A DNA stretch of 64,000 bases. It comes from Paracoccaceae bacterium (lineage in GTDB: Bacteria > Pseudomonadota > Alphaproteobacteria > Rhodobacterales > Rhodobacteraceae). The stretch is from the NCBI GenBank assembly GCA_020832445.1, contig JAFIEO010000022.1, positions 1 through 64,000 on the forward strand, written 5' to 3'. A program made the translations under genes and the position numbers. The notes beneath the pieces were generated by a model. It searched no databases. It worked only from the letters and a program-made list of their open reading frames with translations, and was not told the DNA's origin. Shown here in pieces: positions 8,101-16,686 of the stretch (the first letter of the stretch is position 1; every line of letters starts with the position of its first letter).

Positions 8101-8297
8101 GGGGGCGTTCGTGCTGGGAATAAGCCCGCGCCAGCGGTGGGCCGGGGTCTGCCGATCCGGCGTTAGTGAAGTTCACTTTATGCAGGCTGCATACTCCGAC
8201 ACCAAAGGCTTGGCATGACATCAGCCAAATCGGCAGGCCGCGGGACGGCCAGACCTATGGCGCGGTGGGCTGCGCCCTTTGCTCCGCGCCTTGGGGG
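8101..8297 (-). repeat. Dispersed inverted-repeat element, copy A
   Basis: Reverse-complement copy of the elements at 20839-21048 and 37930-38142. Shared blocks include GCTCCGCGCCTTGGGG at the right end (8281-8296), TTCACTTTATGCAGGC (8172-8187), and CCGCGCCAGCGGTGGGCCG (8126-8144) facing CGGCCAGACCTATGGCGCGG (8246-8265). The last two are the inverted-repeat arms, degraded here by one inserted base and substitutions. The element fills the gap between bioY (plus) and the DUF1284 gene (minus), i.e. a convergent spacer. The rest of the 303-base gap holds only the bioY terminator. Confidence 0.85.
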
Positions 8298-8336
8298 AAC
8301 TTCTTCAGCCAGCCATCCGCATCCCTGCGCGCGACC

Positions 8337-8750
8337 CTAGCCCCGATGCAGTTCGGACAATGCCGCTTCGCATAATCCGAATTCCAGCCACTGACACCCT
8401 GCACATAAATCACTTAGCGAACCGGGCGGAACATGCGTGCGGATACGCGATTTCGCGTCAGACCATGTCAGGCGCTGGCCCGCGTGCAGGCCCAAAGCCT
8501 GCGCGTGCCGGTCGTCCAATGCGGCAATCTGGGCGACTTTGACGCAGGATTGCCCGCGCCGGTGCGGGCAAGGCGTGCAGATGCTGTCGGCCTGGGCGGT
8601 CACCTTTATCACTGTGTCCCCGCCATCGGGGCCACGCAACTGCGCGACGATTGCGGCCATGTTCTGGGTAAAGCTGCCCGAATACCCTTTGCCCTGAAAG
8701 CCCAGCGCACACAGAAAATGATGCGGGCGAAACTGGACAGGCCGGGTCAT
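8337..8750 (-). CDS. DUF1284 domain protein with clustered cysteines
   Basis: 137 residues. The family hallmark RPHHFLC-ALGFQGKGYS is at residues 8-24, then C58-x2-C61-x7-C69 and a C-terminal DLCAGCQWLEFGLC. The cysteine pattern suggests an Fe-S cluster or zinc site; the function is unknown. The start at 8750 is preferred over an upstream in-frame ATG because it overlaps the purF stop as ATGA, indicating translational coupling to purine synthesis. It reads into repeat copy A. Confidence 0.82.
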   Translation of the reverse strand: MTRPVQFRPHHFLCALGFQGKGYSGSFTQNMAAIVAQLRGPDGGDTVIKVTAQADSICTPCPHRRGQSCVKVAQIAALDDRHAQALGLHAGQRLTWSDAKSRIRTHVPPGSLSDLCAGCQWLEFGLCEAALSELHRG

Positions 8751-10198
8751 TCCGCCGCTTTGGGCATGAAACCGCGTTCGATCATGTCCTGCGGTGCGAC
8801 AGGGTATTCCCCTGAAAAACAGGCATCGCAATATTGCGGACAGGCATTGTTGCGCCCTGACGCCTCGCCTGCGGCACGGTAAAGCCCGTCAAGCGACACA
8901 AACCTAAGGCTGTCCACCCCGATATGATCGCGCATTTCATCTTCGGTCATCTGTGCGGCCAGCAGGTTTTCGCGATCAGGGGTATCAACCCCGTAAAAGC
9001 ACGGCCATGCTGTCGGCGGCGATGCGATGCGGAAATGCACCTCGGCGGCGCCCGCTTCAATGATCATTTCCTTGATCTTCTGGCTGGTCGTGCCGCGCAC
9101 AACCGAATCATCCACCAGAATAATGCGCTTGCCGCGTATAAGCGCGCGGTTCACATTCAGCTTCAGCCGCACGCCCATGGACCGGATCTGCTGTGACGGC
9201 TCGATAAAGGTGCGCCCCATATACTGGTTGCGCGTGATCCCCAGCGCGAAGGGAATGCCCGATTCCTGACTGAAGCCAATCGCGGCGGGCGTGCCGCTGT
9301 CGGGCACGGGGCAGACCATATCGGCATCGACAGGCGCTTCGCGGGCCAGTTCAACACCAATCTGGCGGCGCGTTTCATAGACGGACCGCCCTGCAAAAAA
9401 GCTGTCAGGGCGCGAGAAATAGACATGTTCAAAGATGCAGAAACGCGGCGTTTTCATCGCAAAAGGCCGCATGCTTTCGACACCCTTGGCACTGATGACC
9501 ACCATTTCGCCGGGGTCAATCTCGCGGTCGAATTCGGCCCCGATAATGTCCAGCGCACAGGTTTCCGACGCCAGCACCCAGCCATTGGCCAGACGCCCCA
9601 GAACCAGCGGGCGCACGCCCAGCGGGTCGCGCACACCGATAAGCTTGGTGCGCGTCATGGCGACGATGGAAAAGGCCCCTTCGGCGCGGCGAAGCGCATC
9701 CTTCATCCGTTCGGGAATGGTTTTCTGGAACGACCGCGCCATCAGGTGAATCAGGCATTCGCTGTCGGAACTGGACTGGAAGATAGACCCGCGTTCAATC
9801 AATTCACGGCGGATGCTTTCGGCATTGGTGATATTGCCGTTATGCGCAAGCGCTGCACCGCCCATGGCGAATTCGCCAAAGAAGGGCTGGACGTCACGAA
9901 TCTGTGTGGCCCCTTTGGACCCCGCCGTGGAATAGCGCACATGGCCTATTCCGATTGATCCGGGCAATCCTTCGATCACGCCGGCCTTGGTGAAATTGTC
10001 CCGCACAAGGCCGAATCTGTGGGCGGAATGAAAACCTGATTCGGGGTGATGGGTGATGATTCCGCCAGCTTCCTGACCCCTGTGCTGTAGGGCATGAAGG
10101 CCAAGGGCTACGAAATTGGCGGCGTCTTCCAGCCCGATGCAACCAAATACCCCGCATTCTTCGCGTAGCTTGTCATCATCGAAAGGGTGGCTGAGCAT
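8747..10198 (-). CDS. purF: Amidophosphoribosyltransferase
   Basis: 483 residues. It catalyses the first committed step of purine synthesis, PRPP plus glutamine to phosphoribosylamine. The N-terminal Ntn-hydrolase domain has Cys15 (CGVFG) after a 14-residue propeptide, as in the Bacillus-type enzyme. The PRPP loop IILVDDSVVRGTTS is present, and a cysteine group CPQYCDACFSGEYP near the C-terminus fits the oxygen-sensitive 4Fe-4S cluster of that type. It follows cvpA at a distance of 109 bases, the cvpA-purF order known from many proteobacteria. Confidence 0.98.
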   Translation of the reverse strand: MLSHPFDDDKLREECGVFGCIGLEDAANFVALGLHALQHRGQEAGGIITHHPESGFHSAHRFGLVRDNFTKAGVIEGLPGSIGIGHVRYSTAGSKGATQIRDVQPFFGEFAMGGAALAHNGNITNAESIRRELIERGSIFQSSSDSECLIHLMARSFQKTIPERMKDALRRAEGAFSIVAMTRTKLIGVRDPLGVRPLVLGRLANGWVLASETCALDIIGAEFDREIDPGEMVVISAKGVESMRPFAMKTPRFCIFEHVYFSRPDSFFAGRSVYETRRQIGVELAREAPVDADMVCPVPDSGTPAAIGFSQESGIPFALGITRNQYMGRTFIEPSQQIRSMGVRLKLNVNRALIRGKRIILVDDSVVRGTTSQKIKEMIIEAGAAEVHFRIASPPTAWPCFYGVDTPDRENLLAAQMTEDEMRDHIGVDSLRFVSLDGLYRAAGEASGRNNACPQYCDACFSGEYPVAPQDMIERGFMPKAAE

Positions 10199-10307
10199 GG
10201 GCGCATTAGCTCCTGTCTGCTATGTCGCGCATGCACTAACCCATCGGCGGGCGAGTGTCACGCCTTGATGCAACACCAGTCCCGCCAAGTTGTGCGCGAA
10301 GCCCGCT

Positions 10308-10859
10308 TTAGTTGCACACAGCAACCAGTTCTTCATATTTCTGAACCAGCCAGTTGGGCGCGTCATGCGGCACGGCATCATTCAGATTGCCCGACAACTG
10401 CCCGAACACCGCCGCAGAGCGCGAGTTTTCGACCATATCGACAGACCCTGCGGGCACTGCGCGGTCAAACACCAGAAGCGCGATGGCCACCAACAGCACA
10501 CCCCGCGCCACACCAAACAAAAAGCCCAGCGCCTGATCCAGTCCCCCAAGGGCGGAATTGCGCACGAATGACGAAAACAGCGGCGTAAACAGTGATGCCA
10601 ACAGCAGCGCGATTGCAAACACCACGGCAAAGGCGGCAATCACCGTCAATTCGCAGCTGTCGCCCAGAAACCCGCCGATAAACGGGATTTCACGGACCAA
10701 TGGCTGCACTGCCGGTGCCAGAACATAGGCCAGCACAGCCGCCGCAACCCATCCCAGAATCGCCATCGCTTCGCGCATGAAACCACGCGAATAGGCCAAT
10801 ATGCCCGATACAATAATGACGACCGCTACACCGCCGTCGATGATTGTAAAGCCTTCCAT
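10308..10859 (-). CDS. cvpA: CvpA family membrane protein
   Basis: 183 residues with about four transmembrane helices and the CvpA pattern: TIIDGGVAVVIIVSGILAY, SRGFMREAMAILGWVAAAVLA, then ALGGLDQALGFLFGVARGVLL. CvpA is required for colicin V production in E. coli and is linked to envelope homeostasis. It lies between radA and purF on the same strand, a conserved arrangement. It ends with a single C-terminal cysteine (VAVCN). Confidence 0.93.
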   Translation of the reverse strand: MEGFTIIDGGVAVVIIVSGILAYSRGFMREAMAILGWVAAAVLAYVLAPAVQPLVREIPFIGGFLGDSCELTVIAAFAVVFAIALLLASLFTPLFSSFVRNSALGGLDQALGFLFGVARGVLLVAIALLVFDRAVPAGSVDMVENSRSAAVFGQLSGNLNDAVPHDAPNWLVQKYEELVAVCN

Positions 10860-10903
10860 GACAGTCTCCCTGTGGGCGCTGTGGGCGGCCCTGACGTTTC
10901 TGT

Positions 10904-12262
10904 TCAGCCTGCGCCAAATATCTGGCCGACCACTTCGGCAAGATCAGGCATTTGTCGCAATATCATTTCATCCACCCCCAACGGTTTTGCAAGTGTCGGG
11001 GCGATTGCCGTGCAGAAACCAAGTTTTTGCGCCTCTTTCAACCTTTTTTCGGTCTGGGCTACGGGGCGTAAGGCCCCCGACAGGCTGATTTCGCCGAAAA
11101 CCACGGTATCTGCGGGCAGTGCTATGTCTTCGCGCGCCGATAAAAGCGCGCAGGCCACCGCCAGATCGGCGGCGGGTTCATGCACGCGCATGCCACCGGC
11201 GACATTCAAAAACACATCCATGCCCGCAAACGGAATACCACAGCGCGCTTCCAGCACGGCCAGAATCGTGGACAGGCGCGCGGAATCCAGCCCCACGACA
11301 GTGCGGCGCGGTGTGCCCAGCGGCGAGGGTGCGACCAGTGCCTGAATTTCCGTCAGCATGGGGCGCGTGCCTTCAATCCCCGCAAAAACAACAGAACCGG
11401 GCGCGGGCGCGCCACGTTCGGACAAAAACAGCGCCGACGGGTTTGCCACTTCGGCCAGGCCCGCGCCTGTCATCTCAAAAACGCCAATTTCATCGGCGGG
11501 GCCGAAGCGGTTCTTGACGGCGCGCAGAATGCGGAACTGGTGGCCGCGCTCGCCCTCGAAATACAGCACGGTGTCGACCATATGTTCCACCACACGGGGA
11601 CCGGCAATCTGCCCTTCTTTGGTGACATGGCCTACAAGAATGACCGACACGCCGCGCCGCTTGGCAAAGCTGACAAGTTCGTGTGCGGCAGCACGCACCT
11701 GCGACACCGACCCCGGCGCGCTGTCCACGCTGTCCAGCCACATGGTCTGGATCGAATCGATCACCATCAGGTCGGGGCGTTCTGCATCCACGGTTGTCAG
11801 AATGTCACGCAGGTTGGTTTCCGCGCCCAGTCGCACGGGGGCCTGCGACAGCCCAAGGCGCGATGCACGCAGGCGGACCTGCGCAGCCGCTTCCTCGCCC
11901 GAGATATACATACAATTCAGGCCGGAATTGGCGAAGGCCGCGACCGCCTGCAACAAAAGCGTGGATTTGCCGATACCGGGATCGCCCCCCACCAGAATGG
12001 CCGAGGCCGCAACCAGCCCGCCCCCCAAGACGCGGTCAAGTTCGGCAATGCCTGATGTGCGGCGCGGCGGCGGGGTTTCGGAATCCGCCAGCGTTGACAA
12101 CGCAATCTGGCGCCCCTTGGTGGTGCGCGGGCCGGGGCCTGCCGAAAGCGGGGCTTCTTCGATGATGCAATTCCACCCGCCGCAGGCATCGCAACGCCCT
12201 GCCCATTTGCGATGGGTTGCGCCGCAGGCGGTGCAGGTGAACTGGGGAAGCGCTTTTGCCAT
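10904..12262 (-). CDS. radA: DNA repair protein RadA (Sms)
   Basis: 452 residues. The N-terminal zinc finger is C10-x2-C13-x10-C24-x2-C27. The RecA-like ATPase has Walker A GGDPGIGKSTL near residue 93 and the RadA-specific KNRFG motif, followed by the Lon-like C-terminal domain with GMDVFLNVAGGMRV. RadA drives branch migration during recombination. It is 44 bases upstream of cvpA on the same strand. Confidence 0.97.
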   Translation of the reverse strand: MAKALPQFTCTACGATHRKWAGRCDACGGWNCIIEEAPLSAGPGPRTTKGRQIALSTLADSETPPPRRTSGIAELDRVLGGGLVAASAILVGGDPGIGKSTLLLQAVAAFANSGLNCMYISGEEAAAQVRLRASRLGLSQAPVRLGAETNLRDILTTVDAERPDLMVIDSIQTMWLDSVDSAPGSVSQVRAAAHELVSFAKRRGVSVILVGHVTKEGQIAGPRVVEHMVDTVLYFEGERGHQFRILRAVKNRFGPADEIGVFEMTGAGLAEVANPSALFLSERGAPAPGSVVFAGIEGTRPMLTEIQALVAPSPLGTPRRTVVGLDSARLSTILAVLEARCGIPFAGMDVFLNVAGGMRVHEPAADLAVACALLSAREDIALPADTVVFGEISLSGALRPVAQTEKRLKEAQKLGFCTAIAPTLAKPLGVDEMILRQMPDLAEVVGQIFGAG

Positions 12263-12286
12263 GACCGCCGTTATTGCAGGGTGCGG

Positions 12287-13432
12287 CTAGTCGCGCAAGC
12301 CGGTGCTGATGCGGTGCAGGCGCAGAACGACAACTTCCGGCAGGGCCTCGGTCAGGGTGTCGGCCAGTTGCGCTTCGGTCTGGCGGGGGTCTGCTTCGGG
12401 GCGCAGATCGGCCAGCAATTCCACATGCAGGCCATCGTCAAAATAGCCAAGGCGCAGCGAATCTAGTGCAATCACCATCGGATGGGCCTGCGCAAGGGTC
12501 ATGATCATGCCCTCGACTTCGGCGCGCAGGGGGGCCGCTTCGGCGCCAAACCCCTCGAAATGGCCCGCCGGTTCCACATGGATGATCAGATCGGACAGCG
12601 CGTCAATTTCATCCAGTGCGCGCGCACGCGCTACTTCTGCAATGCGGTGCCCTTCGGTCACGCTGATCTGGGGGTCCACCATCACGGACACATCGGCCAA
12701 CGTCTGCGCGCCGTGCTGGCGCATGCGCAAATCGCGCAGGCCCTGCACACCGGGGGTGGCCGTCAGGTTCCCTTCAAGCGCAGTGCGCAGATCATCGGGG
12801 GCTTGCGTGTCCACCAGTTCCGCAGCGGCGGTTTTGCCAAAGCCCCAGCCCGCATGCAGCAACATCAGCGCAATCACGATGGCCGCCAGCGGATCGCCCC
12901 AGCCAAACCCCAATTGCGCCGCCCCGATCCCCACCAGCGCCACCACGGACGACAGCGCATCCGTGCGGTGGTGCCATGCGTTGACTTCCAGCAATGCCGA
13001 CCCGGTGGCGCGACCAACCCGCAAGGTATAGTGATAAAGCCCCTCCTTGACGATGATCGACACCGCCACCACGCCAAGCGCCAACGCCCCGGGGGCCAGT
13101 TCCCCACTGGACATCAGCCGCGCCGACGCGTCCCAGATGACCCCCACCCCCGTCAGGGCCAGTATCGCGGCAAGCGCCAGCGTTGCCAGCGTTTCAAAGC
13201 GGCCATGGCCGTAAGGGTGGTCCGCATCGGGCGCGCGCGCGGACTGGCGCAAGGCCCAAAGCACCATGATATCGGACGCCATATCGCCCAAGGAATGAAA
13301 CCCGTCCGCAACCAAGGCGGGGCTGGCCAGCATAAGCCCTGCTGCGATCTTCAGGACAGACAATACCAGATTGATTGCACAGCCCCCCCGCGTGACATGC
13401 ATCTTGGCCTTGGTATTCGAAGGGCTGGTCAT
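12287..13432 (-). CDS. Cation diffusion facilitator family transporter
   Basis: 381 residues from the ATG at 13432 (MTSPSNTKAKM); an in-frame ATG at 13519 would add an Arg/Cys-rich extension not expected of this family. About six transmembrane helices occupy the N-terminal half. The metal site is visible as HSLGDMASD in TM2 and HRTDALSS in TM5, followed by a long cytoplasmic region with two ferredoxin-like segments (the family usually has one). CDF proteins export Zn2+, Fe2+, Cd2+ or related ions by proton antiport; HxxxD in TM2 and HxxxD in TM5 fit the zinc/iron group, but the ion is not certain. Confidence 0.9.
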   Translation of the reverse strand: MTSPSNTKAKMHVTRGGCAINLVLSVLKIAAGLMLASPALVADGFHSLGDMASDIMVLWALRQSARAPDADHPYGHGRFETLATLALAAILALTGVGVIWDASARLMSSGELAPGALALGVVAVSIIVKEGLYHYTLRVGRATGSALLEVNAWHHRTDALSSVVALVGIGAAQLGFGWGDPLAAIVIALMLLHAGWGFGKTAAAELVDTQAPDDLRTALEGNLTATPGVQGLRDLRMRQHGAQTLADVSVMVDPQISVTEGHRIAEVARARALDEIDALSDLIIHVEPAGHFEGFGAEAAPLRAEVEGMIMTLAQAHPMVIALDSLRLGYFDDGLHVELLADLRPEADPRQTEAQLADTLTEALPEVVVLRLHRISTGLRD

Positions 13433-13555
13433 GGGCAGTAATCCGGCACAACTGGGCGGGCATAGGCCGCGCCGTTTGTCCGACCTTAGCCGCCGTGTCA
13501 AGCAAGGTGCAACCGTCAAGGCACTATGCGTGGCCCCTGCCCCCCTGCCCGCCTG

Positions 13556-14470
13556 TTACGCAAAAACGCCGTCATCGCGTGTAATCTCGGTCATCAGCCA
13601 GTCGCGAAAGGCGCGCACCGCCGCACCTTCGGGCGCATGTTCCGGTGTCATCAACCAATAGCCGGACCCGTTGGCCCATTCCGGCCCAATCGCCACCAGA
13701 TCACCTGTGGCCAGTTCACTGTGATACAGAAAGGGCGGCAACAACGCCACACCAAGCCCCGCCACACAGGCCTGCGCCAGCGTGGCAAGATGTTCGAACA
13801 CCATATCCGGCGCGGGTGCGGGCGGCAGGTCATGCGCGGCCATCCAGCCGTCCCATTCTGCGGGGCGTGTGGCCAGCGCCAGCCGTGACAGGCGCGCAAT
13901 CTGCGCCGATGTCGTCCCTGTGGCGCCCGTCAATGCAGGGGCCACCAATGCAGGGGCCGCCATGGGCTGCACGCGATCTTCGAACAATTGCAAGGCCAGC
14001 GCTTGCGGCCAGTCGGGCCGGCCCGCGTGAACGGCGGCATCCACCCCTTCGGACAGCAAATCAAACTGCCCGATGCGTGTGGTGAAATGCAGCGTGATTT
14101 CAGGATGCATACGCAGGAAACGCGGAATGCGCGGGATCAGCCAGCGCGTGCCAAAGGTGGGCAGGATGGCCAGCGTCAGACGCCCTTTGTCCTGCGCGCC
14201 CTGCAAGGCCAGCGCGGCCTGTTGCAACTGCTGCAAAGCAGATTGCGCAGCCGTCGCATAGGCCCGCCCCTGCGCGGTGGGCGACACCGACCGTTTGCCA
14301 CGCACCAACAACACCTGCCCCAGTTGCGTTTCCAGCGCGGCCACCTGACGCGACACCGCAGATTGCGTCAGCGCCAGTTCCTGCGCCGCAGCCGTAAAAC
14401 TGCCCAACCGCACCACCGCGTCAAATGCCTGCAAGGATTGTGTCGAGGGCAGAAACCGGCGGGAGATCAT
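13556..14470 (-). CDS. LysR-family regulator, probably of gcdH
   Basis: 304 residues from the ATG at 14470 ([17 protein letters not shown]); upstream ATGs at 14512 and 14482 are possible. The N-terminal helix-turn-helix [25 protein letters not shown] is typical of LysR proteins, followed by a periplasmic-binding-like effector domain similar to the GcvA group. It is divergent from gcdH with a 104-base spacer, the classic arrangement for a LysR regulator and its target. An inducer linked to glutaryl-CoA or lysine/tryptophan breakdown is inferred from the neighbour only. Confidence 0.9.
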   Translation of the reverse strand: MISRRFLPSTQSLQAFDAVVRLGSFTAAAQELALTQSAVSRQVAALETQLGQVLLVRGKRSVSPTAQGRAYATAAQSALQQLQQAALALQGAQDKGRLTLAILPTFGTRWLIPRIPRFLRMHPEITLHFTTRIGQFDLLSEGVDAAVHAGRPDWPQALALQLFEDRVQPMAAPALVAPALTGATGTTSAQIARLSRLALATRPAEWDGWMAAHDLPPAPAPDMVFEHLATLAQACVAGLGVALLPPFLYHSELATGDLVAIGPEWANGSGYWLMTPEHAPEGAAVRAFRDWLMTEITRDDGVFA

Positions 14471-14475
14471 CCAGT

Positions 14476-14490
14476 ATTCCATTTCAGAAT
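14476..14490. promoter_or_regulatory. Candidate LysR operator in the divergent gcdH spacer
   Basis: ATTCCATTTCAGAAT, i.e. ATTC-N7-GAAT, is an interrupted palindrome fitting the T-N11-A rule for LysR binding sites. It lies six bases upstream of the chosen LysR start and 85 bases from gcdH, suited to autoregulation. No second site was confirmed. Confidence 0.4.
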
Positions 14491-14574
14491 GGGTATATGC
14501 GACATAATTCATTTATATTTGTGCAACCATACCTTATTCAATGCTTAACCGGAATAATCAGCAGGATACCGATC

Positions 14575-15798
14575 ATGCCACTGGACACCCCCGCATTGAA
14601 AGCAAAAGACGCCCCTGATCTGGGCAAATTCGTCTGGGACGACCCGCTGCGTCTGGAAAGCCAGCTGTCCGAGGATGAACGCATGCTGCGCGATGCCGCG
14701 CATGAATTCGCGCAATCCACGCTACAGCCGCGCGTGATTGATGCCTACCGCGAAGAACGCAGCGATCCCGAACTGTTTCGCCTGATGGGCGATGCGGGCC
14801 TGTTGGGGGCCACCTTGCCCGAAGCCTATGGCGGGCTTGGGGCGTCCTATGTCACCTATGGCCTGATCGCCCGCGAGATTGAACGCGTGGATTCAGGCTA
14901 CCGGTCCATGATGTCGGTGCAATCGTCACTGGTGATCTATCCGATTTATGCCTACGGGTCGGAAGAGCAGCGGCAAAAATACCTGCCCGGCCTGTGTTCG
15001 GGCCAGTTGATAGGGTGTTTCGGCCTGACCGAACCGGACGCGGGGTCCGACCCCGCAGGCATGAAAACCCGCGCCGAGAAAACCGCCAACGGCTACCGCC
15101 TGAGCGGAACCAAGACCTGGATTTCCAACAGCCCCTTTGCCGATGTGTTTGTTGTCTGGGCAAAATCCGACGCGCATGGCGGGCGCATTCGCGGCTTTGT
15201 GCTGGAAAAAGGCATGAAAGGGCTAAGTGCGCCCAAGATTGGCGGCAAACTAAGCTTGCGCGCGTCCACCACCGGTGAAATCGTCATGGACGGGGTCGAT
15301 GTGGGTGATGACGCCCTGCTGCCCAATGTCGAAGGGTTGAAAGGGCCGTTCGGCTGTTTGAACCGTGCGCGCTATGGCATTGCATGGGGCGTGATGGGGG
15401 CTGCCGAATTCTGTTGGCACGCTGCGCGTCAATACGGGCTGGACCGCAAGCAATTCGACAAACCACTGGCACAGACGCAGCTTTTCCAGAAAAAACTGGC
15501 AGATATGCAAACTGAAATCACCCTTGGCCTGCAAGCAGCCCTTCAGGTCGGGCGGTTGATGGATGACGCACAGGCCGCGCCGGAAATGATTTCGCTGATC
15601 AAGCGCAACAACTGCGGCAAGGCGCTGGATATCGCCCGCATGGCCCGCGACATGCATGGCGGCAACGGCATTTCTGAAGAATATCAGGTCATCCGGCATA
15701 TGGTGAATCTGGAAACCGTAAACACCTATGAAGGCACCCATGATGTGCATGCGCTGATATTGGGGCGGGCGCAAACCGGACTTCAGGCGTTTTTCTAG
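14575..15798 (+). CDS. gcdH: Glutaryl-CoA dehydrogenase
   Basis: 407 residues. It is an acyl-CoA dehydrogenase with the features of the glutaryl-CoA branch: [33 protein letters not shown], and the C-terminal catalytic Glu386 in [20 protein letters not shown]. The enzyme oxidatively decarboxylates glutaryl-CoA to crotonyl-CoA in lysine, tryptophan and benzoate catabolism, passing electrons to ETF. The ATG at 14575 is chosen because AGGA precedes it and it fits the family start; the frame is open further upstream. The product crotonyl-CoA could feed the 3-hydroxybutyryl-CoA dehydrogenase encoded near 41 kb. Confidence 0.95.
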   Translation: MPLDTPALKAKDAPDLGKFVWDDPLRLESQLSEDERMLRDAAHEFAQSTLQPRVIDAYREERSDPELFRLMGDAGLLGATLPEAYGGLGASYVTYGLIAREIERVDSGYRSMMSVQSSLVIYPIYAYGSEEQRQKYLPGLCSGQLIGCFGLTEPDAGSDPAGMKTRAEKTANGYRLSGTKTWISNSPFADVFVVWAKSDAHGGRIRGFVLEKGMKGLSAPKIGGKLSLRASTTGEIVMDGVDVGDDALLPNVEGLKGPFGCLNRARYGIAWGVMGAAEFCWHAARQYGLDRKQFDKPLAQTQLFQKKLADMQTEITLGLQAALQVGRLMDDAQAAPEMISLIKRNNCGKALDIARMARDMHGGNGISEEYQVIRHMVNLETVNTYEGTHDVHALILGRAQTGLQAFF

Positions 15799-15824
15799 GC
15801 GTTCCGGTAAATCCGTGAAGAATG

Positions 15825-15854
15825 AAACGCCGGGCTGACGCCCGGCGTTTATTT
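15825..15854 (+). terminator. Rho-independent terminator of gcdH
   Basis: AAACGCCGGGC (15825-15835) and GCCCGGCGTTT (15840-15850) form a perfect 11-bp stem with a TGAC loop, followed by ATTT. It starts 27 bases after the gcdH stop. Confidence 0.88.
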
Positions 15855-15918
15855 GAGTATTTTGGGCAAGATGAAGTATATCGTGGCACAATTGCCCGCG
15901 CCTATGAAAGACCGCCCC

Positions 15919-16602
15919 ATGACCGAACGCCTGCCCGCCCATCAGATTGCCTATATCGCACTTCGGGATATGGTGTTGTTCGGGGAACTGGCACCCGGCG
16001 ACGCGGTCACAATCGAGGGGCTTGTGGCGCGCCTTGGCCTTGGCATGACCCCCATACGAGAGGCGATTCGTCGCCTTATTGCGGAAGGCGCGCTGCAAAT
16101 GCTGGGCAACCGGCGCGTATGCGTGCCCCGACTGACCGACGCCGCGCTGGCCGATCTGGGATATGCGCGCGACGCGGTTGAAACGCGGCTGGCAGAACAG
16201 GCGGCGGGCCAGTGCGATGCGACGGTTATCGCAACGTTGCGCGCGATTGATGCCCGTCTGGATTACGCAATTTCAACAGGGGACATTCCCGCCTATCTGC
16301 GCATGAATCACGAATTCCATTTCGCGCTGTATTCCTGCGCGGGGTCAGATGTGCTGCACGCGCTGGCGGCGTCGCTGTGGTTGCGGTTCGGCCCGTCCCT
16401 GCGCGTGGTCTGCCAGGTGCCCGACGGCACGGGGGCGCGCGGCGCCGATGGGCAAATGCTGCATATGCCCGACCACCACAAACGCGCCATTGCCGCGCTG
16501 GAAACTGCGGACATAGCCGCGCTGAAAACGGCCATTCGCGATGATATTGCCCAAGGTGTTGCCAATATTCGTGCAGGGCTGCATGCGGGGTTGCTGGGGT
16601 AG
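15919..16602 (+). CDS. GntR-family regulator with FCD domain
   Basis: 227 residues from the ATG at 15919 (MTERLPAHQIAY); ATGs at 15871 and 15904 in the same frame are possible. The winged helix covers roughly residues 5-75 (FGELAPGDAVTIEGLVARL, then MTPIREAIRRLIAEGALQ) and the FCD effector domain follows, with a likely metal site from MNHEFHFALY and DHHKRAIAALE. FCD regulators typically bind an acid or amino-acid-derived ligand. The class III aminotransferase starts 84 bases downstream on the same strand, with a perfect palindrome between them, so it is probably the regulator's target. Confidence 0.9.
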   Translation: MTERLPAHQIAYIALRDMVLFGELAPGDAVTIEGLVARLGLGMTPIREAIRRLIAEGALQMLGNRRVCVPRLTDAALADLGYARDAVETRLAEQAAGQCDATVIATLRAIDARLDYAISTGDIPAYLRMNHEFHFALYSCAGSDVLHALAASLWLRFGPSLRVVCQVPDGTGARGADGQMLHMPDHHKRAIAALETADIAALKTAIRDDIAQGVANIRAGLHAGLLG

Positions 16603-16609
16603 TTGCGCA

Positions 16610-16625
16610 TAATTTGATCAAATTA
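16610..16625. promoter_or_regulatory. Perfect 16-bp palindrome, candidate GntR operator
   Basis: TAATTTGATCAAATTA is a perfect palindrome in the spacer between the GntR gene and the aminotransferase, immediately ahead of a possible promoter. AT-rich palindromes with a TGATCA-type centre are plausible FCD-GntR operators; binding by this regulator is inferred from proximity. Confidence 0.5.
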
Positions 16626-16627
16626 CC

Positions 16628-16655
16628 TTGACGGCACCCGCAACCCGCGTATCCT
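16628..16655 (+). promoter_or_regulatory. Candidate promoter of the aminotransferase gene
   Basis: TTGACG (16628-16633) and TATCCT (16650-16655) are separated by 16 bases and end 31 bases before the ATG. The palindrome at 16610-16625 lies just upstream, so a bound protein would contact or block polymerase. Confidence 0.45.
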
Positions 16656-16686
16656 TAAGCGAAATCCCGAGTTCTGGAGCACGGAC

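Noticed and set aside
8166-8375. A similar short reading frame (containing CSAPWG) across all three repeat copies, suggesting a small gene family
   Set aside because: Alignment of copies B and C shows many non-synonymous changes in this frame and copy A shifts frame and back. The similarity follows from DNA homology of the repeat, not from protein conservation.
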